In this document: positions 17,687-26,602 of the stretch, one piece after another
How positions within the stretch are numbered: position 1 is the stretch's first letter
How the letters are laid out: each line of letters begins with the position of its first letter
DNA from: JAJPKK01 sp963824905
Lineage (GTDB): Bacteria > Pseudomonadota > Alphaproteobacteria > Rhizobiales > Xanthobacteraceae
Length of the DNA stretch: 64,000 nt
Assembly (NCBI GenBank): GCA_963824905.1
Contig: CAWGRH010000028.1
Location: 124,001 to 188,000 of the forward strand
Direction: 5' to 3'
Made by a program: the position numbers and the translations under genes
Notes under the pieces: model-generated
Seen by the model: only the letters and a program-made list of their open reading frames with translations
Database searches by the model: none
Told to the model about the DNA's origin: nothing

Positions 17687-18689
17687 TTACTCGCTCGTCC
17701 GTTCGGCGGCCGCAGTGGCCATGTATTTCGAATAGAAATGAGCAACCCGCTCGCGCCACATTTCGACGAACGCCGCCGATGTCAGCTTATCGACAGATTT
17801 CCACTCGTGCTTGACGGCCGGAATGGTATTCCCCCAGATCGCGCGTTTGCACCATTTCTCGCCCTTTTCCACGCCTTCGCTGGTGGCGCACATGGATTTC
17901 CAGGCGATACGATCCGGTTGGTTGATGTGCTCCGCGGCGCCTTCCCAGCCTTGTTGATGGATCAAGTAAAGGTCGCTCAAGGTCGGCTTTCTGTGCGTCA
18001 CCCATTCAAACAGAATGCCTTCGGTGATGACCTTGTAGGCGGCCGCAACGGCATTGTCGCGAGAATCACGAATCTGCCCGGAGCCGAATTTGCCGAACTC
18101 CTCCTTGCTCAGTTGGAAGAGGCCGATATAGGACCCGGTGCGCTGCTTGGGGTCGAAGCCGGACTCGATCTTGGCGACCGCTTTCATGAAATTGGAATCC
18201 AGGCCGAACGCGTCAGCAGCGCGCTTGATCTCCTCGACCGGCGTTCCGACCGGGGTGTCCTTGAATGAATTCAAGACGATATCCGCCGGCTTCTCGGGAG
18301 GCGGCAGCTCGGACCAAGCGTAATAGATGAGATACCGGAAATCCTGCGTCGCCGACGCCGGGTTCGCGGCTTCGTCGGACGCATCACGCACCGTCGGCGC
18401 CGGTTGGGCGGCGGCATCATGATGCACGTCCCCGATTTCGGCTTTGGCGATCAACGACGGTGCGGAAACCGGCCCGGGCGGCGACCCAAGCCCTGCTCGA
18501 AGCGCTGTTCCAGGTCGCGGCAGACGTCTTGACGGCGACGGAGTGCGCAGGGGCGTGGGGCGTCCGGACGCAATGCCGGAAGCGGCAGTGAGCGTTCGCG
18601 CCAGGATGGTTTGCGCCAACCTGATGGATCCCAGTGAAGAGTACGGCAAGTACGGCACCCGCGATGCAGGTGGCCTGCAAGACCTTCAT
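17687..18689 (-). pseudogene. Lytic transglycosylase (SLT domain), signal peptide out of frame
   Basis: The main frame (17687 to about 18610) encodes an SLT lysozyme-like domain with the catalytic Glu in MKAVAKIESGFDP, then GSYIGLFQLSKEEFGKFGSG and DNAVAAAYKV. It has no signal peptide of its own. A good one, MKVLQATCIAGAVLAVLFTG, starts at ATG 18689 in the neighbouring frame. Removing one A in the AAA run at 18610-18612 joins HQVGA to TILARTLTAASG and restores one exported protein of about 333 residues. The enzyme would cleave peptidoglycan glycan strands in the periplasm. Either the base is an error or the gene is damaged; a downstream start without a signal peptide is the alternative. Confidence 0.7.
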
Positions 18690-18846
18690 CGTCCCCAACC
18701 CCCGCGTCACAGCCCCCGGAAGAACGCTACACGCTACGCGTACTGTGCCACGCTAGATGTTTTTAGTGTGGAATGCCTCAAGCGAGGCGATAGACAGGAT
18801 TGAAATGTGTCGGAATTATCGGAGCTGTTGCCAAAATGCGACATTA

Positions 18847-19983
18847 TTACCGCCGATTTTCGGCAAACCGGCCGAGCGCAAACCGCGAGATGTCCCGCTC
18901 TGTCGCGCCGGTCGTCGCGAGATCGGCGATGATCTCGCCGATCACCGGGGCGAACTTGAAGCCATGCCCGGAACAGGGCGACGCCACGATCACACGATCG
19001 CGGCCCGGCATCCGGTCGATGATGAAATCGCCGTCGGGCGTCATGGTGTAGAGGCAGGTCGTGGCAGCGACGAGCGGTCCGTTGGCCGCGGGCAGATGTG
19101 CGGCGAGGCATGAGCGGATCATCGCCTCGTCGGCGGCCGATACGGCGCGGTCGCAGCGGTCGGGGTCGACGGTCTCGTCGGCGTGATGGTGCTTTGCGAC
19201 CTTGACCGATCCCGTTCCGTCGTCGGGAAAGCCGTAGAACATCCCGTCCGCGTTCTCGAGCAGAAACACCGGGAAGCGGTCTTTCGAAAACAGCGCCGGA
19301 TCGCGCGGCGCGAACCAGGCGAGCACCTGGCGCGTCACCCGGATCGAAACCGGGAGATCCAGCAGCGCCTTCACCCAAGCCCCGGCGGCGACGACCGCGC
19401 AGCCGGCGTCGATCGCACCGCGCGACGTCACCACGCGAACGCCCTCGCCGCGTGGTTCGATCGCGCGCACGGTTTCCCCCGTGCGCAGCTCGGCGCCGGC
19501 CGCGCGGGCGCGCGCCAGCAACGCGCGGATCGCGGGCTCGGCCCGCAGAAACCCGCCGTCGGGCTGGTACACCGCGACGTAGTGATCGGGCAGTTCGAAC
19601 AGGGGAAAGCGGCGGCGCAACGCAGGGGCGTCGAGCACGTCATGGGCGAGCCCGTGCAGCCGCGAGGCGGCGAGCGTGCCTGCGACGAGCTCGCTGTCCG
19701 GCGCGCCGATCTCGACGATGCCCGTGATGTTGATCAGCGGCTCCCCGGCCTCCGCGGCGAGCTCGCGCCACAGCGGATAGGCGGCACGCACCAGCGGCAC
19801 GTAGGATGGATGCTCGAAGTAGCCCTGGCGGATGATCCGGGTCGCGCCATGCGAGGAGCCGCGGTCATGGCCCGGCTCGAACCGCTCGATGCCGACGACC
19901 TTGCAGCCGCGCCGGGCAAGGCTCGCCGCCGCGGCGCTCCCCATGGCGCCGAGCCCGATCACGACCACGTCGCAGGTAGGCAT
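18847..19983 (-). CDS. solA: FAD-dependent oxidase, sarcosine oxidase/N-methyl-L-tryptophan oxidase-like
   Basis: A 378-residue flavoprotein with an N-terminal dinucleotide fold (VVVIGLGAMGSAAAASLARR), the family hallmark HDRGSSHGATRIIRQGYFEH, and TPDGDFIIDRMPGRD with SGHGFKFAPVIGE. Cys310 in TCLYTMTPD sits where monomeric sarcosine oxidase attaches FAD covalently (Cys315 there). The product would oxidise an N-methyl amino acid, releasing formaldehyde and H2O2. ATG 19983. The exact substrate cannot be assigned; the symbol is given by family resemblance only. Confidence 0.8.
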   Translation of the reverse strand: MPTCDVVVIGLGAMGSAAAASLARRGCKVVGIERFEPGHDRGSSHGATRIIRQGYFEHPSYVPLVRAAYPLWRELAAEAGEPLINITGIVEIGAPDSELVAGTLAASRLHGLAHDVLDAPALRRRFPLFELPDHYVAVYQPDGGFLRAEPAIRALLARARAAGAELRTGETVRAIEPRGEGVRVVTSRGAIDAGCAVVAAGAWVKALLDLPVSIRVTRQVLAWFAPRDPALFSKDRFPVFLLENADGMFYGFPDDGTGSVKVAKHHHADETVDPDRCDRAVSAADEAMIRSCLAAHLPAANGPLVAATTCLYTMTPDGDFIIDRMPGRDRVIVASPCSGHGFKFAPVIGEIIADLATTGATERDISRFALGRFAENRR

Positions 19984-20096
19984 TTCTCGGGTCCTCGAGG
20001 CCGGTCCGTTCCCACGTCTTATGCGCAGGGCGCTGCTCTCAGCAAAGCCCCGGCCCGGAACGACTTGAAATCACCGCGATCTTCGCGGAAGGAAGG

Positions 20097-20939
20097 GTGG
20101 TGAAACTCGGACTGGCCATCCTCGCGATCGGGGTTGTTTGGGGCAATTGCGTGGCAGCGCAAGCGCCTGCGCCGCCATGGCCAGGTGTCGCTCCATCGGG
20201 GCCCTACAATGCCCCCGCGGCGCCGATCGACAAGCCCGAAGCGGCGCCGAGCGCGTGCCAGCTCCGCCTGACGCCCGACCGTGCCGTGTTCAGGTCGATG
20301 GGCGACATGCACGGTCCGCATGGCTGCGGCGGCGCCGATGTCGTCTCGCTCGAGCGCGTCATCGGCAAGAACCACCAGCCGATCGAGATTTCGCCGCCCG
20401 CGGTGCTGCGCTGTGAGACCGCGGAAGAGATCGTGAACTGGGTCCGCGACGATCTCACGGCTCGCGCTACCGTCCTCGGATCGAACCTCGCCGTGATCGA
20501 GAACTTCGATTCCTACGAATGTCGCGGCCGCAACCGCATCCCTGGCGCCCAGATCTCGGAGCACGGGCATGCCAACGCGCTCGACATCCGCTCCTTCAAG
20601 CTCAAGAACGGTGCGTCCGTGCATCCGACCGACGCCGCTGTCGCCAAGGAATTCCGGCTCGCCATGAAGGCGTCGGCTTGCGCCCGCTTCACCACCGTGC
20701 TCGGCCCTGGCTCCGACGGCTTCCACGAGGATCACATCCACGTCGACCTCGCCGAGCGTCGCAATGGCTACCGCACCTGCCACTGGGAGCTCGAGGGCGA
20801 GCCGGGCACCGGCTATGCGCTGGCGTCCGCGCACCCAGCTCCCGTGCTCGTCGACGTTCCCCTGCCCCGGCCGCGGCCGTTCGATGCCAGGGCCGACGAT
20901 TTCAAGCGCCCGGCACGCTCGGCCGAAAGGCACCGCTGA
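20097..20939 (+). CDS. Extensin-like C-terminal domain protein, exported
   Basis: A 280-residue protein with a signal peptide (LGLAILAIGVVWGNCVAAQA) and a proline-rich linker. An extensin-like C-terminal domain (PF06904) is recognisable by ACQLRLTPDRAVF, CRGRNRIPGAQISEHGHANA followed by LDIRSF, and DGFHEDHIHVDLAERRNGY. The His/Asp pattern (HGHANALD, HEDHIHVD) resembles zinc D-Ala-D-Ala peptidases, so a cell-wall role is plausible. The start is GTG 20097 (or the adjacent GTG 20100) behind GGAAGG. Its stop overlaps the following aminotransferase ATG by one base. Confidence 0.85.
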   Translation: MVKLGLAILAIGVVWGNCVAAQAPAPPWPGVAPSGPYNAPAAPIDKPEAAPSACQLRLTPDRAVFRSMGDMHGPHGCGGADVVSLERVIGKNHQPIEISPPAVLRCETAEEIVNWVRDDLTARATVLGSNLAVIENFDSYECRGRNRIPGAQISEHGHANALDIRSFKLKNGASVHPTDAAVAKEFRLAMKASACARFTTVLGPGSDGFHEDHIHVDLAERRNGYRTCHWELEGEPGTGYALASAHPAPVLVDVPLPRPRPFDARADDFKRPARSAERHR

Positions 20940-22339
20940 TGAACGTGCCGACCAACCGCGCCGTTCGCGACATCGAAACGCTCGTCCATCCCTACACCAA
21001 TCTCGCCACGTTCCGCGACACCGGGCCGCTGGTCATCGAGCGCGCCAAGGGCATCTACGTCTACGACAGCGACGGCAAGGCCTACATCGAGGGGATGGCG
21101 GGCCTGTGGTGCACCTCGCTCGGCTACGGGAACGAGGAGCTCGTCGAAGCGGCGGCGGCGCAGATGCGCAAGCTCTCCTTCGCTCACCTCTTCAACGGCC
21201 GCAGCCACGATCCCGCCGTCGAGCTTGCCGAACGGCTCAAGGAGATCGCGCCGGTGCCGATCTCCAAGGTGTTCTTCTGCAATTCCGGGTCCGAGGCGAA
21301 CGACACCCAGATGAAGCTCGTCTGGTACATGAACAACGGGCTCGGCCGGCCGAAGAAGAAGAAGATCGTGAGCCGCCAGCGCGCCTATCACGGCGTCACC
21401 ATCGCGGCGGCCTCGCTCACCGGCCTCGCGGCGAACCACACCGATTTCGACCTGCCGATCGCCGGCGTGGTGCACACCGGCTGCCCGCATCATTACCGCT
21501 ACGCAAGAGACGGTGAGACCGAGGAGGAGTTCTCGAGCCGGCTCGCCACCGAGCTCGAAGAGCTCATCCTGCGCGAAGACCCTGACACCGTGGCCGCCTT
21601 CATCGCCGAGCCGGTGATGGGCGCCGGCGGCGTCATCGTGCCGCCGAGGGGATACTTCGAGAAGATCATGGAGGTCTGCGCGAAGTACGATCTCCTGATG
21701 ATCTCCGACGAGGTGATCTGCGGCTTCGGGCGGCTCGGGGAGATGTTCGGCAGCGAGGTCGTCGGTTTCCGGCCCGACGCCATCTCGGTCGCCAAGGCGC
21801 TGTCGTCCGCCTATCTGCCGATCGCCGGCGTGATGGTGCCGGAGCGCATGTACCAGGCGCTGCTCGCCGAGAGCCGCAAGATCGGGATGTTCGGGCACGG
21901 CTTTACTTATTCCGGCCATCCCGTCGCCGCAGCGGTCGCGATCAAGACGCTCGACATCTACGCGCGCGACCGGATCTTAGACAAAGTCGCTGCGATCACA
22001 CCTCTGTTCCAGCGGCGCCTGAAGAAGCTCGGCGAGCATCCGCTGATCGGCGAAGCGCGCGGCCTCGGCCTCGTCGGGGGCCTCGAGATGGTCGCGGACA
22101 AGCGCACCAAGAAGCCGTTCGAGCCGAAGCAGGGCGTCGGCGCGCGCTGCGTCGCCTTTGCGCAGGCGGAGGGCCTGATCGTCCGCTCGCTTGCCGGCGA
22201 CACATTGTCGCTTTGCCCACCGCTCATCATCTCCGCACATGAGATCGACGAGATGTTCGATCGCCTCACGCGGGCGCTCGACCGGACCCTGGATTGGGCG
22301 ATGACCCAGGGATTGCTTGGGAGTTTGTCGCCTGCGTGA
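20939..22339 (+). CDS. Class-III PLP-dependent aminotransferase (omega-amino acid:pyruvate type)
   Basis: A 466-residue protein. Visible features are the substrate/PLP region LWCTSLGYGNEELVEAA, SGSEANDTQ, RAYHGVTIAAASLTG, the acidic PLP ligand ISDEVICGFGR (D257), and the Schiff-base lysine AISVAKALSSAYLPI (K286). The start is the ATG overlapping the extensin stop (TGATG). The closest functional families are beta-alanine/omega-amino acid:pyruvate and polyamine aminotransferases, which move an amino group from a terminal amine to pyruvate. Coupling with the extensin-like gene is probably only transcriptional. Confidence 0.9.
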   Translation: MNVPTNRAVRDIETLVHPYTNLATFRDTGPLVIERAKGIYVYDSDGKAYIEGMAGLWCTSLGYGNEELVEAAAAQMRKLSFAHLFNGRSHDPAVELAERLKEIAPVPISKVFFCNSGSEANDTQMKLVWYMNNGLGRPKKKKIVSRQRAYHGVTIAAASLTGLAANHTDFDLPIAGVVHTGCPHHYRYARDGETEEEFSSRLATELEELILREDPDTVAAFIAEPVMGAGGVIVPPRGYFEKIMEVCAKYDLLMISDEVICGFGRLGEMFGSEVVGFRPDAISVAKALSSAYLPIAGVMVPERMYQALLAESRKIGMFGHGFTYSGHPVAAAVAIKTLDIYARDRILDKVAAITPLFQRRLKKLGEHPLIGEARGLGLVGGLEMVADKRTKKPFEPKQGVGARCVAFAQAEGLIVRSLAGDTLSLCPPLIISAHEIDEMFDRLTRALDRTLDWAMTQGLLGSLSPA

Positions 22340-22375
22340 AATCGCCCGTTCATACGCATCTCCTAAAAGGCGGTC

Positions 22376-23344
22376 ATGAGCTCTTTCGATCCCGCACCCG
22401 GTCGTGACGGGCGCCACGGCGTCGTTGTCCCGAAGCCGCCCGAAGTTCTGCGACCAGGCATCAGCCGGCGGGGATTGATCCTGCGCGGGCTCAGTGCCGG
22501 CCTTGGTGCCGCGGCCCTCTCCGGCGTGAGCACCGCGGTCTATGCGGGGGCCATCGAGCCGGAACGTCTCGTCACCACCTCCTACCGGTTGACCCCGCCG
22601 GGCTGGACCGGCGGCCGCGTATCGCTTGCCGCCATCGCCGATATCCATGCCGGGGGCCCGAACATGGCTCTCGAGCACATCAGCCGCGTCGTCGATGAAA
22701 CCAATGCCCTGCAGCCCGACGTCATCGTGCTGCTCGGCGACTACATTGCGACCCATCGCTTCGTCACCGAGCACGTGCCGAACGACGTCTGGGCGGCGGA
22801 GCTCGCGCGCCTGCGAGCCCCTCTGGGAGTGTGGGCCATTCTCGGCAACCACGACTGGTGGAACAATGTCCGCACGATCCGCGGCGCGCTGGTGAAGGCC
22901 GGCATTCCATGCCTCGAAAACCGGGCAGTGCTCGTCGGCGAGGGTACGACGCGGTTCTGGATCGCTGGCCTCGGCGACCAGATCGCCCACTGGCTGGGGC
23001 CCGGCAGCTTTCGCGGCGAGGACGATCTCGCAGGCACCCTCGCCCAGGTCACGACCGACGACCCGGTGGTCCTGCTCGCTCACGAGCCGGATATCTTCGT
23101 GCGTGTGCCGGCGCGCGTCTCCCTGACGCTTGCCGGCCACACCCATGGCGGCCAGGTCAGGATTCCGCTGCTATGGCCGCATCTCGTGCCGTCGCGTTAC
23201 GGGGCGCGCTTCGCCTATGGGCACATTGTCGAGCGCGACCGGCACATGATCGTTTCCGGCGGGCTCGGCACCAGCTTCGCGCCGGTGCGGCTCGGCGTTC
23301 CGCCGGAGATCGTGCACGTCGAAATCGGCGGCGCCGCGGTCTGA
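22376..23344 (+). CDS. Metallophosphoesterase, YkuE/LpxG-like, Tat-exported or membrane-anchored
   Basis: A 322-residue calcineurin-like phosphoesterase. The N-terminus has a twin-arginine motif (ISRRGLILRGLSAGLGAAAL). The metal motifs appear in order: AAIADIHAGG, VLLGDYIATH, ILGNHDWWNN, LLAHEPDIF and LAGHTHGGQ. This is the YkuE-type branch that acts on membrane phospholipids or UDP-diacylglucosamine in some bacteria. It follows the aminotransferase by 36 bases and may be co-transcribed. An 11-bp hairpin follows. Confidence 0.85.
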   Translation: MSSFDPAPGRDGRHGVVVPKPPEVLRPGISRRGLILRGLSAGLGAAALSGVSTAVYAGAIEPERLVTTSYRLTPPGWTGGRVSLAAIADIHAGGPNMALEHISRVVDETNALQPDVIVLLGDYIATHRFVTEHVPNDVWAAELARLRAPLGVWAILGNHDWWNNVRTIRGALVKAGIPCLENRAVLVGEGTTRFWIAGLGDQIAHWLGPGSFRGEDDLAGTLAQVTTDDPVVLLAHEPDIFVRVPARVSLTLAGHTHGGQVRIPLLWPHLVPSRYGARFAYGHIVERDRHMIVSGGLGTSFAPVRLGVPPEIVHVEIGGAAV

Positions 23345-23358
23345 TCCGCCCAAAACAA

Positions 23359-23383
23359 ATTGGCCGGGCGGGGCCCGGCCAAT
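23359..23383. terminator. Strong hairpin between convergent genes
   Basis: A perfect 11-bp stem, ATTGGCCGGGC (23359-23369) and GCCCGGCCAAT (23373-23383), closes on a 3-base loop between the convergent phosphoesterase and L,D-transpeptidase genes. There is no long U tract, so it may act bidirectionally by stability or as an mRNA-protecting stem. Confidence 0.6.
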
Positions 23384-23420
23384 CGATCTGAAATCGACCA
23401 ATCTCAAACCAACGATGCGA

Positions 23421-24107
23421 TCAGCGCGTGCCGGTGTCGGGAATGGCGACCACGCCGGGGTTGGACGCGAGGCGCGGGAGGAGCGGCGAGTCGCCCTGCC
23501 CCGGCGCCAGCACCACGACCGGCGTACCCATCTTGGTCCGGGCGTAGAGGTCGATGACGTCCTCGTTGGTCAGGCGGATGCACCCGGACGAAATCGCCTG
23601 TCCGATATACTCGGGCTGATTGGTGCCGTGGATGCGGAACAGCGTGTCCTTGCCATTGGCAAAGAGATACATGGCGCGCGCGCCCATCGGGTTCGCCGGG
23701 CCGCCCGGCACGAATTTCGGTAGCGGATCGAGACGCTGGTGCTCGCCCGCCGTCGGGGTCCAGCCCGGCCATTCCGTCATGTTGCCGATCTTTGCGACGC
23801 CGGACCAGCCCTGGGCTTCCTCACCGACCGTCACGCCATAGCGGATCGCCTTGCCGCCGGCCTGGACGAGATAGAGGAAGCGGGCATCGGTATCGATGAC
23901 GATGGTCCCCGGCGCTTCCTTGCGATGGTATTCGACGATGTGGCGCTGATAATCCTGCGGGATCATGACATTCGAGTTGTAGGGTGCGTTGGCGAGGAGC
24001 TCGCGGTCGCGCGGCTTCATGCCCGCCGACGGCGGCTCGAGCGTCGCCTGCATGCAGCCGCCGAGCAGCAACCCAATTCCAAGAAAAGCAAGTTTCCACG
24101 ACCCCAT
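23421..24107 (-). CDS. L,D-transpeptidase (YkuD/ErfK) lipoprotein
   Basis: A 228-residue protein whose start MGSWKLAFLGIGLLLGGC carries a lipobox LLGGC (Cys18). The YkuD catalytic domain follows, with H160 in FRIHGTNQPEYIGQ and C176 in ISSGCIRL. It would form 3-3 crosslinks in peptidoglycan or attach proteins to it, anchored in the envelope by lipidation. ATG 24107 is chosen because the lipoprotein signal begins there; the frame also opens at 24146. It is convergent with the phosphoesterase. Confidence 0.9.
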   Translation of the reverse strand: MGSWKLAFLGIGLLLGGCMQATLEPPSAGMKPRDRELLANAPYNSNVMIPQDYQRHIVEYHRKEAPGTIVIDTDARFLYLVQAGGKAIRYGVTVGEEAQGWSGVAKIGNMTEWPGWTPTAGEHQRLDPLPKFVPGGPANPMGARAMYLFANGKDTLFRIHGTNQPEYIGQAISSGCIRLTNEDVIDLYARTKMGTPVVVLAPGQGDSPLLPRLASNPGVVAIPDTGTR

Positions 24108-24494
24108 CGCGCCTCGCCCCCCGTCGCGCAAGACCCCTGAATTCACATCAGCAGCAAATAGACTAATTGCTGCGCCTATTCCACCTGAGGTGAGGGTTTC
24201 CCCGCCTCAATCCCCGGTGCTGTGGCATCATTGCCTCACCGCTCCCGAGACCAGGATGATTTCGCGCATCAAGATGGCGGAGTCATGATCTCAAAGACGC
24301 CCGCCGCCCTCTGTTAGTTCTCGGTTTTGCCACAATCGGAGGTCGGCTCGGGAGCGCTGGACGGTCGACGTGCCTGGAAACCACGAGTGATTTGCCGGCC
24401 GTCGCCAACACGAATGGCTTGCCGTCCGGATCGGTTACGGGCATGAGTTCGCCGAGCAGGCGATGCCGAACAGCGCAAAATGGGGGGTTGCCTG
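24108..24494. other. Intergenic region with a possible small minus-strand gene remnant
   Basis: Between the L,D-transpeptidase and corA lies about 390 bases. A minus-strand frame from ATG 24444 to 24283 (53 codons) reads MPVTDPDGKPFVLATAGKSL and then VVSRHVDRPAL. It looks more protein-like than a random shadow, and the frame also continues protein-like upstream (HRLLGEL). It lacks a clear ribosome binding site and I cannot name a family, so I treat it as an unproven small gene or remnant. Confidence 0.3.
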
Positions 24495-25469
24495 ATGCTC
24501 TCAGTCCATGTGCCAAGCGGCACCGCACTTGACCGCATCCCGATCGAGTTGAGCGGGGAAATCCCGGATCGCGCCGTGTGGCTCGACCTCTACAGTCCCA
24601 CCCATGGCGAGGACAAGCTCGTCGAGCGCACACTCGGTATCGCCGTCCCGACACGGGAGGAGATGCAGGAGATCGAGGTCACAAGCCGCCTCTATGTCGA
24701 GAACGGCGCCCGCTACATGACCGCGACGCTGATGTGTCACTCCGATACCGACGTGCCGCGCACGACGGCCGTGACCTTCATCCTGTCCGGGCACCGCCTG
24801 ACCACCGTGCGCTACGAGGAGCCGAAGCCGTTCGCCATTGTCGGTTCCAAGCTGGCACGCCATTGCCCGTCGACGGCGACGGGCGAAACCGTGATGATGG
24901 ACCTCCTCGACGCCATCATCGATCGTTCTGCCGACATCCTCGAACGGATCGGCAGCGAGGTCGATCAAGCCTCCCACGACATTCTCGAGCCAGAAGGCGG
25001 CGCCGACCGCACCCGCAGCTTCAAGCAGATTCTCAAGACCATCGGCCGAAAGGGCGACCAGACCTCGAAAGTCCGCGAGAGCCTGGTGTCGATCGGCCGG
25101 CTGCTGGTCTACCTCGCCAACGAGGCCGACACCATGAAATGGGCGAAGGACCAGCGGGCGACGCTCAAGGGCATGCAGCGCGACGCCCAGGCGCTGTCGG
25201 AGCATGCGACCTATCTCTCCGGCAAGATCAACTTCCTGCTCGATGCGATGCTCGGGGTGGTGAGCCTCGAGCAGAACAACATCATCAAGATCTTCTCGGT
25301 CGCCGCCGTGGTGTTCATGCCGCCGACCCTCGTCGCCTCGATCTACGGCATGAACTTCAAGCACATGCCCGAGCTCGATTACGATTTCGGTTACCCGTTC
25401 GCGCTCGTGCTGATGGTCCTCGCGGCGATCGTCCCGTACGTCTTCTTCAAGTGGATGAAGTGGCTCTGA
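24495..25469 (+). CDS. corA: CorA-family divalent metal (Mg/Co/Ni) transporter
   Basis: A 324-residue protein with the CorA layout: a large N-terminal cytoplasmic alpha/beta domain, a long helical stalk (residues about 150-260), and two C-terminal transmembrane helices with the selectivity motif GMN at 285-287 (SIYGMNFKHMPEL). It ends in the basic tail KWMKWL. ATG 24495 has a GGGGGG stretch 7 nt upstream; an in-frame ATG at 24480 is possible. It is monocistronic, followed at once by a palindromic repeat. Confidence 0.9.
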   Translation: MLSVHVPSGTALDRIPIELSGEIPDRAVWLDLYSPTHGEDKLVERTLGIAVPTREEMQEIEVTSRLYVENGARYMTATLMCHSDTDVPRTTAVTFILSGHRLTTVRYEEPKPFAIVGSKLARHCPSTATGETVMMDLLDAIIDRSADILERIGSEVDQASHDILEPEGGADRTRSFKQILKTIGRKGDQTSKVRESLVSIGRLLVYLANEADTMKWAKDQRATLKGMQRDAQALSEHATYLSGKINFLLDAMLGVVSLEQNNIIKIFSVAAVVFMPPTLVASIYGMNFKHMPELDYDFGYPFALVLMVLAAIVPYVFFKWMKWL

Positions 25470-25512
25470 GCATGCTCCCGAAAAGTTGCAGACTTTTCGG
25501 ACAAGGTCATGC
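25468..25512. repeat. GAGCATG...CATGC palindromic repeat with hairpin
   Basis: This element opens GAGCATG and ends GGTCATGC. It contains the perfect 9-bp stem CCGAAAAGT (25478-25486) / ACTTTTCGG (25492-25500). A diverged copy occurs at 43488-43531 after pxpC. Both sit immediately after a stop codon, consistent with a dispersed terminator-like repeat family of Bradyrhizobium relatives. Confidence 0.6.
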
Positions 25513-25651
25513 CCCGGCTTGAGGAATTTAGGGCGCGATCCGAAGTCGCATTCTAAAGTGGCACATCAAGTTCCATGAAGTGGTACACGAAGTGTCCGTC
25601 TCGCCTCGACGCGCCGGACCGACGTCATAAGATGCAGGGAGGAATGCCGAC

Positions 25652-26602
25652 ATGAGAATGTTTCTGGTAACAGCGATGGCCGCGGCGGCCGTCGCTGCGC
25701 TGTCGCCCTACCCGCTTGCCGCCCAAACCCCGGCGACAGCTCCCGCGGTGACGCCCCCGCCGCCGATGGTGAAGCCGGGCGAGTTGCGCAAGGTCTCGGA
25801 CCATGTGCAGATCATTCCCGACGACAGCGTGCAGCTCGTCCCGAACGTCGGCTACGTGGTCGGCGACAAGGCGGTGCTCGTCATCGACACCGGCATGGGG
25901 CCGAAGAACGGCGCCGCTGTCTCCGAAATCGCCCAGAAGCTCGCCGGCGGCACGCGCGCCGTCTATCTGGTGACGACCCATTTCCACCCCGAGCACGATC
26001 TCGGCGCCCAGGCCTTTCCGGCCTCGACCAAGCTGATCCGCTCGGAGGACCAGCAGAAAGACATTGCCGAGTTCGGCCTGCAGACCGCAAAAGTGTTCGC
26101 GTCACGCGGGCCGGTCTATGCGGACCTTCTCAAGGACGTCGACTTCCGCAAGCCGGACATGACTTTCGCCAAGGACTACGACCTCGATCTCGGCGGCGTG
26201 CACGCCAAGCTCACCGCGATGGGGCCGAACCACACGCGCGGCGACCTGGCGATCTGGGTCGAGCCGGACCACGTGCTGTTCACGGGCGACATCGCCATGA
26301 AGGCGCAGCCCGCCTTCGCGAGTCCCTATTCGAGCGTGCGTCAGTGGCTGGCGAGCCTCGACAAGCTCGAGGCGCTCAAACCGGTGCTGATCGTGCCGAG
26401 CCATGGCCCGACCGGCGACGTGGGCTTCATCTCCGGCTATCGCGCCTATCTGACCGACATCCGCGACCGCACCGCGGCGGAGAAGCGCGCCGGAAAGACC
26501 GAGGAGCAGGCGGTCGCGGCGGTGTCCGCCGCCCTGCCCAACTATCCCGACCGCGGGCGCCTCACCGGCGCGATCAAGGCGGCCTACGGCGAAGCGCCCT
26601 GA
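25652..26602 (+). CDS. Exported MBL-fold metallo-hydrolase with HxHxEH variant
   Basis: A 316-residue protein with a signal peptide (MRMFLVTAMAAAAVAALSPY...LAAQ). Its metallo-beta-lactamase domain reads VLVIDTGMG, THFHPEHDLG (His110-x-His112-x-Glu114-His115), MGPNHTRGDLAIWV, FTGDIA and VPSHGPTGD. The usual Asp of HxHxDH is Glu here. This variation is seen in some periplasmic MBL proteins, including ones near quinoproteins, but the substrate is unknown. ATG 25652 follows GGAGG by 11 nt. It converges with the large helicase gene, the two stop regions overlapping by 19 bases. Confidence 0.8.
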   Translation: MRMFLVTAMAAAAVAALSPYPLAAQTPATAPAVTPPPPMVKPGELRKVSDHVQIIPDDSVQLVPNVGYVVGDKAVLVIDTGMGPKNGAAVSEIAQKLAGGTRAVYLVTTHFHPEHDLGAQAFPASTKLIRSEDQQKDIAEFGLQTAKVFASRGPVYADLLKDVDFRKPDMTFAKDYDLDLGGVHAKLTAMGPNHTRGDLAIWVEPDHVLFTGDIAMKAQPAFASPYSSVRQWLASLDKLEALKPVLIVPSHGPTGDVGFISGYRAYLTDIRDRTAAEKRAGKTEEQAVAAVSAALPNYPDRGRLTGAIKAAYGEAP

